This document shows positions 11,439 to 20,957 of a DNA stretch of 64,000 nucleotides, piece after piece. A program made the position numbers and the translations under genes. Origin of the DNA: Leclercia adecarboxylata (lineage in GTDB: Bacteria; Pseudomonadota; Gammaproteobacteria; Enterobacterales; Enterobacteriaceae). The DNA is taken from NCBI GenBank assembly GCA_002360945.1, contig DERO01000024.1, forward strand, positions 248,001 to 312,000. Direction: 5' to 3'. The notes under the pieces are model-generated. The model saw nothing but the letters and a program-made list of their open reading frames with translations. It did not search any database and was not told the origin of the DNA. Position 1 is the first letter of the stretch. Each line of letters starts with the position of its first letter.

Positions 11439-14400
11439 GTGACGACTCTCTATCCGAGCTACCGGGTTAGCCCCGAAACAATTCATGCTACTGCCGCGCT
11501 TAATGACCTTGCGACACCGCTCCCCGCAACCGCCCGTATTCTGGAGATCGGGTGTGGTTCGGCGTCCCGTCTCATTATGCATGCCCAAGCCAACCCCCAG
11601 AGCATTGCCATCGGTATCGATGTTGATGAACAGGATATTTTGCAGGGGCAACAGCATGTAGCACAGGCAGGATGCACTAATATAGAGTTGTTTGCCGCCG
11701 GATTGGGCGACCTGATTGCCGCGGATCCTGGTGAGTTTGATTACATCATCATTCATCAGAAATTCTCATTCCTTGGAAAAATCGAACGGGAAGCGCTCCT
11801 TCAATGGAGCAAAGCGCATTTATCCTCCCATGGCGTGATCGCAATCAGGTGGTCGTCCCTGCCAGGAAGCGCGCCGTGCGTGTCGTTAGGTGAGGCGTTA
11901 CGCTTCCATCTTGCGCGTGCGGGAGATGAGAGCGATCCGCTCGAGACGGCCCGCGCCATGCTGAGTTTCATGCTGGTAACGCTGGAAGAAGGGGCGTTGA
12001 AAAACGAAGCTCTGGCCGCCGAAAAAATGGGCGATACCGCGCTGACGTTGGCCTATCTGACGCCCGCAGATGGAGTCTGCACGCTGGATGACTTCAGTAC
12101 ACAGGCGGAAGCGACTGGTTTGCAGTATTTAGGAGATCTACTGCCGCAGTATGAAGTGGGGGGCTATTACGGCCCTGCTATTGAACAAATGATAAATGCC
12201 GTAAGCACCGGTGCCAGTCGCTCTATGGCACAACAGTATCTCGATTACGCTGTTGAACGACGTGAGCGTTTTACTCTGCTTTGTCAGCAGCATATCGTCA
12301 CGCCGCCAATCACCCCAAACCTTAACCATTTGAAAAAATTGCACTGGGCAGGCTGTTTTATCCGGGAAGAATACCATTCAGAAAAAGCCCCTCATCTCTT
12401 CAGGACCCGCAACGGCACGCTTATCCGCACCGACAATGGCATGCTCATTCGGATTATGGAATTGCTGGGCAGTGCCTGGCCGATGTCGTTGAGTTTTGAA
12501 CAGCTAGTATTTAACTGCACTGCCCCTGAAACGCAGGATGATGTCCAGGAGAGCGTGTTGGAAACGTTACAGACGCTCTTTATGACCAATACAGAGGGAT
12601 TATTCTGGCGTGTTTCACCGGGTGCCTACAACGCTGCGCAGAGTAATTCTCTGGTACCGGTAGGGGCGTTACCTGGCGCGCGTCCCGTTGCTGATAGTTC
12701 GATGATGAATCTTTGGGGAGAGTCGGTTTCATTAACGCCTGACGAATGGAATTATCTCCAGTACGAAATGCATACGGCGAATGAAAACACTTGGGCACAT
12801 TTTTCAACGTTGAAAATGAAAGGATTACTGATTGGCTCGCCTGAAGCATGGAAAACACAGGTGCAATGTTTTCTTCGTGCAGGAATGCTTGATGTCCTAA
12901 AATCTCAGATAACGTTCTTACTGTTGTTGAGTGTCAGCGACAAACAAGGTGGACTGATTGGCGACGACATTTCGGGAACGGTCATCGCCGATCCCGGCGT
13001 TAATGCTATTTATGATCGCGTTAATGCGTTTATTAATAAAGGGAATTTTAAAGACGCAAGGGAGTATGCGCGTGAGTTAATGGAAAAAGATCCTGAAAAT
13101 ATCCATGTACTCCGCTGTTATTCTCGGGCCTGCGTATTAACCTTTGCCTGGAATGACGCCTTAACGTCTCTCTGTCGCTTAATGAGTTACTATTTTTCCA
13201 GTCTGGATATTTTCTATGATCTCGCCATGACGCTTCAGCGAAAACGTGAGTTTTATGAGGCGAGAAATATTGCTCGCGCATTGCTTCGCCTGAATAAGAA
13301 AAATATTGATTACTGGCTCAATCTTGCGTCTCTTCATCATGCTTATGGGGATATGACATTAGCGGAAAGATGCTGCCGTGAAATTATGCGCTTCCAGCAC
13401 CCAACGGCCAGTGCTCTTGGATGGACAGGGATTGTGTTGAGCGACATCCATAAAATGGTTGAAGCGCGTTACTTCATGGAAAAAGCCGTTGAGATGAGCG
13501 AATTTAATTTCGGCCATTTCAGTAATTTATTATTTATCATGAGCCATGATCCCAGTGTTACATCTCAAGAATTGATTGAAAAACATCTTGAATATGGCCA
13601 TCGTGCCGAAAAATGGGCAGAAGGATGTGGCCTAAAACTGGAACTCAGTAACGGTAAGGATCCACATCGCAAACTTCGGGTGGGATTTGTTTCAGGGGAT
13701 TTACGTAATCATCCAGTGGCGAACTTTTTGTTACCATATTGGGATGCACTGGATCGCGAGAAATTTGAACTGGTATGCTATAGCACGCTTTTAATGGATG
13801 ATGAAATTTCATTATATCTTCGTAACACATCAATCCTTTGGCGTCAGGTGGATGCAGTAAGTGATATCGAACTTGCAAAAACTATTGCCAATGACGGAAT
13901 TGATATTTTGATCGATTTATCAGGGCATACAGCCTATAACCGTCTGCCGGTGTTTGCTCTACGCCCGGCGCCTGTACAAATTACCTGGATAGGCTATCCT
14001 GGAACGACCGGCATCAAAAATATGGATTATATTTTATTATCGACTAACCTTGCTCGGTCGCAAGTTCTTGCAGAACAACTTTCCGAAAAGGCGATATTTT
14101 TCGAAACGCGAAAGTGTTTTGACCCCCATCCCCATTGCCCGGAAGTGAATACGCTGCCTGCTTTACGCAATGGCTATATTACATTTGCAAGTTTTAATCG
14201 CCCTAAAAAAATAAATGATTATGTCCTTAATACTTGGGCAAGCATTCTGCGGGGCTATCCTGAGGCGAAACTGCTCATGGGCAATATGGCAGATGATGAG
14301 ATGATTGCGGCAATGACGCAACGCTTTAACGAGCGGGGGATCGCGGAAGAAAGATTGATTTTCAGACGGCTTGCTGGGATGGAAAAGTACCTGGGTTTTC

Positions 14401-14837
14401 ATCATGAAATTGATATTTTGCTGGATTCATTCCCTTATTCTGGTGGAACAACAACGCACCATGGTGCATGGATGGGCGTGCCGACAATAACGCTTAATGG
14501 ACCGACAATTCCCAGTCTTCAGGGTGTTGATATCATGGGTTCTTATGGGCTTGAGGAGTTTATTGTCGCCGATGTGCAGGATTATATCTGCAAGGCAATT
14601 AACTGGCGTAACCATATTCCCGAGCTTGCGGCGATTCGCCAGGGAATCCGGGCACGGATCCCGAGCGAAAATGAACCAGGCTTTAATATTTCCGAGAACT
14701 TTGAGAAAGCGCTTCGTGAAGCATGGGGAATATATTGTCGTGGAGAAAAAGCCCATACGTTTCTCATTGCTGACGAAAAGCCTGGGAATGGATTGGACAA
14801 TAAATCCAGCCGCTTGCGCGACGGATTAACGGTATAA
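11439..14837 (+). CDS. Methyltransferase-TPR-OGT (GT41) fusion protein
   Basis: A 1132-residue multidomain enzyme starting at GTG. (a) Residues ~10-190: SAM-dependent methyltransferase with motif I EIGCGSA at 36-42. (b) ~245-480: a segment like the regulatory domain that follows methyltransferases of this type (QQYLDYAVERRERFTLLCQQH). (c) ~515-720: helical TPR-like repeats (ARELMEKDPENIHVLRCYSRAC; YWLNLASLHHAYGDMTLAERC). (d) ~745-1095: SPINDLY/O-GlcNAc-transferase-type GT41 domain with KLRVGFVSGDLRNHPV, GHTAYNRLPVFALRPAPVQ, WIGYPGTTG, FASFNRPKKIND, and LLDSFPYSGGTTTHHGAW. GT41 enzymes glycosylate Ser/Thr of proteins, so flagellin is the likely acceptor, with methylation of the glycan or protein in the same polypeptide. 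Codon use is more AT-rich over 13.0-14.6 kb than in neighbouring backbone genes, a sign of transfer. Confidence 0.85.
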   Translation: MTTLYPSYRVSPETIHATAALNDLATPLPATARILEIGCGSASRLIMHAQANPQSIAIGIDVDEQDILQGQQHVAQAGCTNIELFAAGLGDLIAADPGEFDYIIIHQKFSFLGKIEREALLQWSKAHLSSHGVIAIRWSSLPGSAPCVSLGEALRFHLARAGDESDPLETARAMLSFMLVTLEEGALKNEALAAEKMGDTALTLAYLTPADGVCTLDDFSTQAEATGLQYLGDLLPQYEVGGYYGPAIEQMINAVSTGASRSMAQQYLDYAVERRERFTLLCQQHIVTPPITPNLNHLKKLHWAGCFIREEYHSEKAPHLFRTRNGTLIRTDNGMLIRIMELLGSAWPMSLSFEQLVFNCTAPETQDDVQESVLETLQTLFMTNTEGLFWRVSPGAYNAAQSNSLVPVGALPGARPVADSSMMNLWGESVSLTPDEWNYLQYEMHTANENTWAHFSTLKMKGLLIGSPEAWKTQVQCFLRAGMLDVLKSQITFLLLLSVSDKQGGLIGDDISGTVIADPGVNAIYDRVNAFINKGNFKDAREYARELMEKDPENIHVLRCYSRACVLTFAWNDALTSLCRLMSYYFSSLDIFYDLAMTLQRKREFYEARNIARALLRLNKKNIDYWLNLASLHHAYGDMTLAERCCREIMRFQHPTASALGWTGIVLSDIHKMVEARYFMEKAVEMSEFNFGHFSNLLFIMSHDPSVTSQELIEKHLEYGHRAEKWAEGCGLKLELSNGKDPHRKLRVGFVSGDLRNHPVANFLLPYWDALDREKFELVCYSTLLMDDEISLYLRNTSILWRQVDAVSDIELAKTIANDGIDILIDLSGHTAYNRLPVFALRPAPVQITWIGYPGTTGIKNMDYILLSTNLARSQVLAEQLSEKAIFFETRKCFDPHPHCPEVNTLPALRNGYITFASFNRPKKINDYVLNTWASILRGYPEAKLLMGNMADDEMIAAMTQRFNERGIAEERLIFRRLAGMEKYLGFHHEIDILLDSFPYSGGTTTHHGAWMGVPTITLNGPTIPSLQGVDIMGSYGLEEFIVADVQDYICKAINWRNHIPELAAIRQGIRARIPSENEPGFNISENFEKALREAWGIYCRGEKAHTFLIADEKPGNGLDNKSSRLRDGLTV

Positions 14838-14852
14838 ACACTGAGGTGCGAT

Positions 14853-16004
14853 ATGAGTAAGATTTATGTGACGAGCCCGTTATTGCCACCGCTGGAAGAG
14901 TTTATTCCTTATCTGGAGCAGATTTGGCAGAACAAACATCTGACTAACGGCGGTCCATTTCACCAACAGTTGGAACAGGCGCTCGCTGACTACCTGGGCG
15001 TGAAGTATATCTCGTTGTTTGCCAACGGCACTCTGGCGCTACTGACGGCTTTTCAGGCGCTGCGTTTAACAGGAGAGGTGATTACGACACCTTACTCTTT
15101 CGTTGCAACCTCTCATAGCTTGCTATGGAATAAGTTAACGCCGGTTTTTGCTGATATCGATCCGCACACTTACAACATTGATCCACGTAAAATTGAAGCG
15201 TTGATTACCCCGCAGACAACGGCAATTATGCCGGTACACTGTTATGGCGTTCCTTGCGAAGTGGATAAAATTCAGCAAATTGCCGACATCTACGGTCTGA
15301 AGGTTATTTATGATGCTGCCCACTCTTTTGGCGTCAAAAAAGAGGGAATTAGCGTGCTCAACCACGGCGATCTGTCAGTGCTCAGTTTCCATGCCACAAA
15401 AGTGTTCAATACCTTCGAGGGAGGGGCAATTGTCAGCCATGATGCCAAAACCAAACAGCGTATTGATTACCTTAAAAACTTTGGTTTCGCTGGGGAAACT
15501 CGCGTGGTGGCGCCGGGTATCAACGCCAAGATGAACGAAGTAGAAGCGGCGTTTGGTATGCTGCAACTTAACTATATTGATCAGGCACTCTCTGAGCGTA
15601 AAGCCATTGCTGACAGCTATCGCCTACTGCTTGATGGCGTGGCGGGAATCACCCAAATTAACGTTCCTGCTGACGTGACCTGGAACTATGCCTACTTCCC
15701 CATTCTTGTCGAACCAGAATTTGGTATCGGCCGCGATGCACTATACGAAAGCATGAAGGGCGAGGGCATTATGACCCGCCGCTACTTCTATCCACTCATC
15801 ACATCATTTGCCATGTACAGTGCTCTTCCCACATCGTCGGAGGCGAACCTTCCGGTGGCAAACGAGATCGCTGCTAAAGTGCTCTGTCTACCGATTTATC
15901 CTGGCCTCAGCAGAGAAGATCAGCAGCACGTAGTGGACGTCATCCGGCGAAATGCCTTTGCCAGCAACTACGAGGCGGTGGAAATTAGCGGGGTGGCAGT
16001 ATGA
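14853..16004 (+). CDS. DegT/DnrJ/EryC1/StrS sugar aminotransferase
   Basis: PLP-dependent aminotransferase, 383 residues, that converts a nucleotide-linked keto-sugar to the amino sugar, probably in the cytoplasm on dTDP-4-keto-6-deoxyglucose (VioA-like). Seen: the substrate/PLP loop FANGTLALLTAF (57-68), TTPYSFVATSHS (78-89), IYDAAHSFG (152-160; Asp154 of PLP binding) and SFHATKVFNTFEGGAI with the Schiff-base lysine K183. Starts 15 bases after the fusion gene and overlaps the next gene by 4 bases (ATGA). No sugar nucleotidyltransferase or 4,6-dehydratase gene is present nearby, so the substrate must come from genes elsewhere. The exact sugar is an inference. Confidence 0.85.
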   Translation: MSKIYVTSPLLPPLEEFIPYLEQIWQNKHLTNGGPFHQQLEQALADYLGVKYISLFANGTLALLTAFQALRLTGEVITTPYSFVATSHSLLWNKLTPVFADIDPHTYNIDPRKIEALITPQTTAIMPVHCYGVPCEVDKIQQIADIYGLKVIYDAAHSFGVKKEGISVLNHGDLSVLSFHATKVFNTFEGGAIVSHDAKTKQRIDYLKNFGFAGETRVVAPGINAKMNEVEAAFGMLQLNYIDQALSERKAIADSYRLLLDGVAGITQINVPADVTWNYAYFPILVEPEFGIGRDALYESMKGEGIMTRRYFYPLITSFAMYSALPTSSEANLPVANEIAAKVLCLPIYPGLSREDQQHVVDVIRRNAFASNYEAVEISGVAV

Positions 16005-17185
16005 GCGATCAGAAAACAGCTTTAATTCTTGATGCAGGCTTTGCTTCATTACCCTTGCAACAGGCGGTAAAAATTGCCGGTTTCAGGACGCTGGTGTGCA
16101 GCGGTAAAGAGCAGGACGCCGGAATGCAGACAGCAGATATAACCTGTAACCAGAACTACGCTGACAGCGAAGCGGTGTTAAAGATCGCCCAACAACATCA
16201 TGTTTCTGCAGTGCTACCCGGTGTGACTGACATCTCCTACCTGAGCGGCTGCCGTGTAGCCCATACGCTGGGATTGCCAGGCTTTGATACACCCGAGGTC
16301 AGCGACACAATATTCCTGAAAGATAAGTTCCGCGCCTGGGCGCTCGGCAAAGGCTTACCTGTGCCGCAGGCGGCCTGGACCGCAGAGCAGGCGCGTCACT
16401 TAACTTTACCGTTACTGGTTAAGCCTGTTGATGCCTATAGCGGCAACGGCATCACCAAAGTGACCGACTGGGCGATGCTGGATATGGCGATTGAGACTGC
16501 CCGCAGCGCCTCGCCGGGCAAACAGTACGTGGTAGAAAACTTTTGCGAAGGCGCGCTCTACAGCCATTCTGCGTTTATTCGCAACGGCGAAATCGCTTGC
16601 GAGTTTTTTGTCGACGAATACTGCACGGTATATCCCTGGCAGGTGAACAGCAGCAGCCTGAGTCAAAACTTATCCTCCGGGATGCGCGATAGCGTCAGTG
16701 AATGTATGCAGAGCATCGTCAACGACCTGCGTTTAGTGGATGGCCTGCTGCATACGCAGTTTATTGCCAGCGAAGACCAGTTCTGGCTAATCGAATTAAC
16801 CCGACGCTGTCCGGGCGATCTCTATTCACGCCTGATCGAGTTGTCCACCGGCGTGAACTACGCCGAGTGGTTTGTCGCGCCGTTCCTGGGGGTACCGAAC
16901 CCGGTCGCGCCACGCCGTCCGGCCCAGACAAGAGCCATTGCGCGCCATACCGTCTCTGTTGACCGTGCGATGCGGTTTACCGGCTTTAATTTCAAATCCC
17001 TGCCTGCCGATCTCGTTGAAATGATTCCCTTGACCCGTCCGGGCGGCCTGGTGGGGCCAGCGCCGGGCGACAGAGCGGGGCTCATTTTCGCAGAGTTCAG
17101 GGATGACGCAGCGTTGCGCCAGATGACGCCGCATCTTAAAGATTATTTTTTGCTCAATGCCTATGAAGGACATTCGGATGTATAA
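16001..17185 (+). CDS. ATP-grasp ligase
   Basis: 394 residues of the ATP-grasp superfamily, which activate a carboxylate as acyl phosphate and join it to an amine. The N-terminus is a Rossmann-like preATP-grasp fold (ALILDAGFASLPLQQAVKIAGF). The central part has the nucleotide-binding lysine region LPLLVKPVDAYSGNGI, a VVENFCEG segment, and the metal-binding IELTRRCPGDLYSRLIEL in place of the usual ExN. Located between a sugar aminotransferase and an oxidoreductase, with translational coupling on both sides, it most plausibly acylates or aminoacylates the new amino group of the sugar. That role is inferred from context only. Confidence 0.75.
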   Translation: MSDQKTALILDAGFASLPLQQAVKIAGFRTLVCSGKEQDAGMQTADITCNQNYADSEAVLKIAQQHHVSAVLPGVTDISYLSGCRVAHTLGLPGFDTPEVSDTIFLKDKFRAWALGKGLPVPQAAWTAEQARHLTLPLLVKPVDAYSGNGITKVTDWAMLDMAIETARSASPGKQYVVENFCEGALYSHSAFIRNGEIACEFFVDEYCTVYPWQVNSSSLSQNLSSGMRDSVSECMQSIVNDLRLVDGLLHTQFIASEDQFWLIELTRRCPGDLYSRLIELSTGVNYAEWFVAPFLGVPNPVAPRRPAQTRAIARHTVSVDRAMRFTGFNFKSLPADLVEMIPLTRPGGLVGPAPGDRAGLIFAEFRDDAALRQMTPHLKDYFLLNAYEGHSDV

Positions 17186-18305
17186 GCCACTTTCTCTGGG
17201 GTTTATCGGTGGCGGTATCAATTCCGCTATCGGCCAGACGCATAAAATCGCCAGTCAAATGGATGGACATTTTAGATTAGTTGCCGGGTGTTTTAGCCGG
17301 GATCAGTCCATTAATCTCCAGACCGGTCAGCAGTGGGGCCTTGAGCCGGGGAAAATCTACCGCGACGCCATGGAGCTGCTTGAAGAGTGTCATAACGAAC
17401 TGGATGCACTGGTGATACTGACCCCGACCCCCGCACACCGGGAAATTATTCTCGCCTGCCTGGAATACGGTTTGCCGGTGATCTGCGAAAAAGCCTTAGT
17501 GGCGACGGTGGAAGAGGCGCAGGAGATTGCTGACGAGGTGGAACGCCTGGCCGGGAAGCTTTTCGTTACCTACAACTATAGCGGTTATCCGATGATCCGC
17601 GAGCTGCGAGAGCGTCTGCTGAGCGGAGAACTGGGCACGATTCAACAGGTAATGGTTGAAATGCCTCAGGAGGGATTTGCCCGGCTCAAAGCCGATGGCT
17701 CGGCCGCGACGCCGCAGTCATGGCGCTGTAGTGACGGCCCGATCCCGACCGTATCGCTCGATCTGGGCGTGCATGTTCACCATATGGTGGAATTTTTGAC
17801 TGATAAACAAGCGCTGGATGTCTATGCAGTGAACAGCACTTTCGCCCGTATACCGGGCGTGGTGGATACCGTGCATATCGTGTCTCGCTACACCGACGAT
17901 CTGGTGTGTAACTACTGGTACGGTAAAGCGGCGATGGGCTACCGCAACGGGCTCCGCGTTCGTGTCTACGGTTCAGAAGGCAGCGCTGAATGGCTGCAGA
18001 TGGAGCCAGAGGTGCTGCGTATGAGCGACAGCGCAGGCCGGATCTCGCTGGTGGATCGGACGTCTGGCGAAAACCGTGTTGCTCACCACGACCGCTATTG
18101 CCGGTTCAAGGCGGGTCACCCGGCAGGCTTTATCGAGGCTTTCGCCAACTATTATGGCGACATTGCAGCAAGCTTACGGGGCGAAGCGACCGCATATTCG
18201 GCAGGAGCAGACACGGCATTACGTGGTCTGGCCTTTTTACAAAAGTCACAACAAAGCGCGCTGTCAGCAAGTCGCGTATGTATAAAATATTCAGCCCATT
18301 CATAA
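17178..18305 (+). CDS. Gfo/Idh/MocA-family oxidoreductase
   Basis: NAD(P)-dependent sugar-type dehydrogenase, 375 residues. The N-terminal Rossmann motif GFIGGGINSAIGQTH binds the dinucleotide. The usual E-K-P motif is present as VICEKALVA, with Ala replacing Pro. DLGVHVHHMVEFL is the conserved substrate-site helix of the C-terminal domain. The start at 17178 is chosen because GAAGGA lies seven bases upstream; an alternative ATG at 17157 overlaps more of the ATP-grasp gene. In the island it probably oxidises or reduces a sugar or its acyl substituent. Substrate unknown. Confidence 0.82.
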   Translation: MYKPLSLGFIGGGINSAIGQTHKIASQMDGHFRLVAGCFSRDQSINLQTGQQWGLEPGKIYRDAMELLEECHNELDALVILTPTPAHREIILACLEYGLPVICEKALVATVEEAQEIADEVERLAGKLFVTYNYSGYPMIRELRERLLSGELGTIQQVMVEMPQEGFARLKADGSAATPQSWRCSDGPIPTVSLDLGVHVHHMVEFLTDKQALDVYAVNSTFARIPGVVDTVHIVSRYTDDLVCNYWYGKAAMGYRNGLRVRVYGSEGSAEWLQMEPEVLRMSDSAGRISLVDRTSGENRVAHHDRYCRFKAGHPAGFIEAFANYYGDIAASLRGEATAYSAGADTALRGLAFLQKSQQSALSASRVCIKYSAHS

Positions 18306-18317
18306 ATAGAGGATCCA

Positions 18318-19484
18318 ATGAATTTATTAAATTTGCTGACCGAGAAAAATAATCATTTCTTCGACAGTCTGCAGCGTATGAAAAATAATGGTAACCCTCT
18401 GGTTCTCTACGGTGCCGGTTGTCTGGGAGAAATGACGTGGAGTTTTCTGGCTCGTCAGGACATTCAGTTGGATTATGTCGCGTTAAACCGGGTATATATC
18501 ACCTCTGAGACCGATTTTCATGGCATCCCTGTAATTGCTATCGAAGATCTCCTTGCCGATATAACACCTTTTAACTGTATCGTTGCTTTGCAGCATGTCA
18601 CACCTGAATTAGGGGCGACGCTGAGTGAAACGGCCAGCGAAGTGCTGATTTACGATCCTGCTTTCATTGGTGTGAATACGAGTCTGTGGTATACGCCTGA
18701 ATTTTGTGAAGAACACGCGGACATACTTAACCAATTATATGAACAACTCGCGGATGAGAAATCAAAACGCACGTTAGTGGCTTTTCTCAATCAGCGATTA
18801 AGTGCAAAACGTGGGCATTATCAATCAGTTTACGAACCTAAACACTACTTTCCTCAAGATGTTGTGCAGTTGAAAGAGGGAGAGGTGTTTGTTGATTGTG
18901 GTGCTTATGATGGCGATAGCATTAATGCATTTATGCGTGAACTTCAGGCGCAACATATTGCGCAACCGGAGCATATTATTGGCTTCGAACCGGACGTGGC
19001 CAACTTTAATAAACTTGTGGCGAACACCGCATATATAAATTCATGCCAGTGTGTGAATAAAGGTGTATGGCATGAAGAGACCCGGCTCTTTTTCCAGTCA
19101 GGGCAGGCTCTCTCGTCACGACTCAGCGAGGAAGAAACCGCGGGCGATAGTATTGCATTGACCAGTATCGATAATATCTTACAGGGAAAAAAAGCCTCAT
19201 TTATCAAAATGGATGTTGAAGGTGCCGAACTCAATGCCCTGCGTGGTGCTGAATTAACAATTCGCAATCACAAGCCAGTGCTGGCAATTAGTGTCTACCA
19301 TAAGCCCGAGGATTTACTCACTATTCCACAATTTGTGCAATCCGTGAGCGCTGACTATAAATTTTACCTGCGAGCGCATCACCCTGAATTAGCTTTTGAA
19401 TTAGTGCTATACGCGATCCCGGAAGATCGTTGGGTGGGTAAATCCCAAATAACCCCCCATTTCCCCCCCTTTTCACACGATTAA
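18318..19484 (+). CDS. FkbM-family methyltransferase
   Basis: 388 residues. The N-terminal ~150 residues have a separate nucleotide-binding-like start (PLVLYGAGCLGEMTWSFL) often seen ahead of FkbM domains. Residues ~185-370 form the SAM methyltransferase: EVFVDCGAYDGDSINAF (motif I), IIGFEPDVANFNKL (acidic loop), FIKMDVEGAELNALRG (FkbM signature) and a C-terminal YKFYLRAHHP segment. FkbM enzymes O-methylate sugars or similar hydroxyls, fitting a capping methylation of the flagellin glycan. The last ten codons contain runs of six and seven C (19453-19458, 19463-19469). The gene ends ~60 bases before fliA, next to the fliA promoter. Confidence 0.85.
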   Translation: MNLLNLLTEKNNHFFDSLQRMKNNGNPLVLYGAGCLGEMTWSFLARQDIQLDYVALNRVYITSETDFHGIPVIAIEDLLADITPFNCIVALQHVTPELGATLSETASEVLIYDPAFIGVNTSLWYTPEFCEEHADILNQLYEQLADEKSKRTLVAFLNQRLSAKRGHYQSVYEPKHYFPQDVVQLKEGEVFVDCGAYDGDSINAFMRELQAQHIAQPEHIIGFEPDVANFNKLVANTAYINSCQCVNKGVWHEETRLFFQSGQALSSRLSEEETAGDSIALTSIDNILQGKKASFIKMDVEGAELNALRGAELTIRNHKPVLAISVYHKPEDLLTIPQFVQSVSADYKFYLRAHHPELAFELVLYAIPEDRWVGKSQITPHFPPFSHD

Positions 19485-19509
19485 AAACCCTCCAGAAACG
19501 GATAATCAT

Positions 19510-19517
19510 GCCGATAA
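19510..19517 (+). promoter_or_regulatory. fliA promoter -10-like element
   Basis: GCCGATAA is a perfect match to the sigma-28 -10 sequence, 25 bases before the fliA GTG, and the surrounding sequence is very like the E. coli fliA leader. No good -35 (TAAAGTTT-like) lies at the required distance, so it may be only part of the class 2/class 3 composite promoter. The island therefore inserted upstream of an intact native fliA control region. Confidence 0.45.
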
Positions 19518-19542
19518 CTCAACTAACGCAGGGCTGTTTATC

Positions 19543-20262
19543 GTGAATTCACTCTATACCGCTGAAGGTGTAATGGATAAACACTCGCTGTGGCAGCGTT
19601 ATGTTCCGCTGGTGCGACATGAAGCATTGCGGCTTCAGGTGCGGCTACCGGCGAGTGTGGAACTGGACGATCTGCTACAAGCGGGCGGTATCGGGTTATT
19701 GAATGCAGTTGACCGGTACGACGCTCTGCAAGGAACGGCATTTACGACTTACGCAGTACAGCGTATTCGTGGTGCGATGCTCGACGAACTGCGCAGCCGG
19801 GATTGGGTGCCGCGCAGCGTTCGACGCAATGCACGCGAAGTAGCGCAAGCAATGGGGCAGCTGGAGCAAGAACTCGGACGTAACGCGACGGAAACCGAAG
19901 TTTCGGAGCGTCTGGGGATCACCACGGCTGACTATCGCCAGATGTTGCTCGATACCAACAATAGCCAACTCTTCTCCTATGACGAGTGGCGCGAAGAGCA
20001 TGGCGATAGCATCGAACTGGTGACGGACGATCATCAGCAGGAAAACCCGTTGCATCAGTTAATGGAAGGCAATGTGCGCCAGCGCGTGATGGAAGCCATC
20101 GAAGCTTTACCGGAACGCGAGCAGCTGGTGCTGACCCTCTATTACCAGGAGGAGCTCAATCTTAAGGAGATTGGCGCCGTGCTGGAAGTAGGGGAGTCGC
20201 GGGTTAGCCAACTGCACAGCCAGGCCATTAAACGCTTACGTACCAAGCTGGGTAAGTTATAG
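19543..20262 (+). CDS. fliA: RNA polymerase sigma factor FliA (sigma-28)
   Basis: Flagellar sigma factor that transcribes the late genes, including fliC and fliD here. 239 residues, starting at GTG as in E. coli. Region 2 is seen in LVRHEALRLQVRLPASVELDDLLQAGGIGLLNAVDRYD and TTYAVQRIRGAMLDELRSRDWVPRSVRR, region 3 follows, and region 4 is at EALPEREQLVLTLYYQEELNLKEIGAVLEVGESRVSQLHS. Nearly identical to E. coli FliA. In operon with fliZ. Confidence 0.97.
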   Translation: MNSLYTAEGVMDKHSLWQRYVPLVRHEALRLQVRLPASVELDDLLQAGGIGLLNAVDRYDALQGTAFTTYAVQRIRGAMLDELRSRDWVPRSVRRNAREVAQAMGQLEQELGRNATETEVSERLGITTADYRQMLLDTNNSQLFSYDEWREEHGDSIELVTDDHQQENPLHQLMEGNVRQRVMEAIEALPEREQLVLTLYYQEELNLKEIGAVLEVGESRVSQLHSQAIKRLRTKLGKL

Positions 20263-20317
20263 GTGATCCATATCACCCGTTAAGTGCCGCACAACGTATT
20301 GACAACCAGGAGTTATC

Positions 20318-20869
20318 ATGACGGTGCAGCAATCTAAAAGACGGCCATTAAGCCGCTACCTGAAAGACTTTAAACACAGCCAGACGCATTGCGCCCATTG
20401 CCATAAATTGCTCGACCGTATCACGCTGGTTCGTCGCGGAGAAATCGTCAATAAAATTGCGATTTCCCGTCTCGATACCTTGCTGGATGAAGCCGGATGG
20501 CTGGAAGAGCAGAAGGAGTGGGTGGCGCTATGTCGTTTTTGTGGCGATCTGCACTGTAAAGAGCAGAGCGACTTTTTCGATATCATCGGCTTCAAGCAAT
20601 TCCTGTTTGAACAAACAGAGATGAGCCACGGCACGGTGCGCGAATATGTCGTGCGTCTGCGTCGCCTGGGTCAGCACCTGACCACGCAGCGTATCTCCCG
20701 TGACTTACTGACCAGCGGTTATCTGGATGAGAATCTGGAGCCGTGGTTGCCGGCGACCAGCACCAATAACTACCGGATCGCGCTGCGCAAGTATGCGCAA
20801 TTTAAAACGCAAATGCCGGTGACGCCGAAGCAGAAAGTCCACCGCGAAACAACTTCTGATATATATTAA
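20318..20869 (+). CDS. fliZ: Flagellar/curli regulator FliZ
   Basis: FliZ is a DNA-binding regulator that antagonises sigma-S promoters and helps separate motile and sessile states. 183 residues. Conserved regions include RRPLSRYLKDFKHSQTHC at the N-terminus, a four-Cys arrangement (CAHCHKLL and CRFCGDLHC), and a phage-integrase-like helix region EMSHGTVREYVVRLRRLGQHL. Follows fliA by 55 bases in the same operon. Confidence 0.95.
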   Translation: MTVQQSKRRPLSRYLKDFKHSQTHCAHCHKLLDRITLVRRGEIVNKIAISRLDTLLDEAGWLEEQKEWVALCRFCGDLHCKEQSDFFDIIGFKQFLFEQTEMSHGTVREYVVRLRRLGQHLTTQRISRDLLTSGYLDENLEPWLPATSTNNYRIALRKYAQFKTQMPVTPKQKVHRETTSDIY

Positions 20870-20957
20870 AAATGAATAACATGTAGCGCAGTCGTGTTTG
20901 ACCTTGCGGCCGAACGCCCTACACTACAATCAAAATTCCAATGATATCGGGGTAAGT

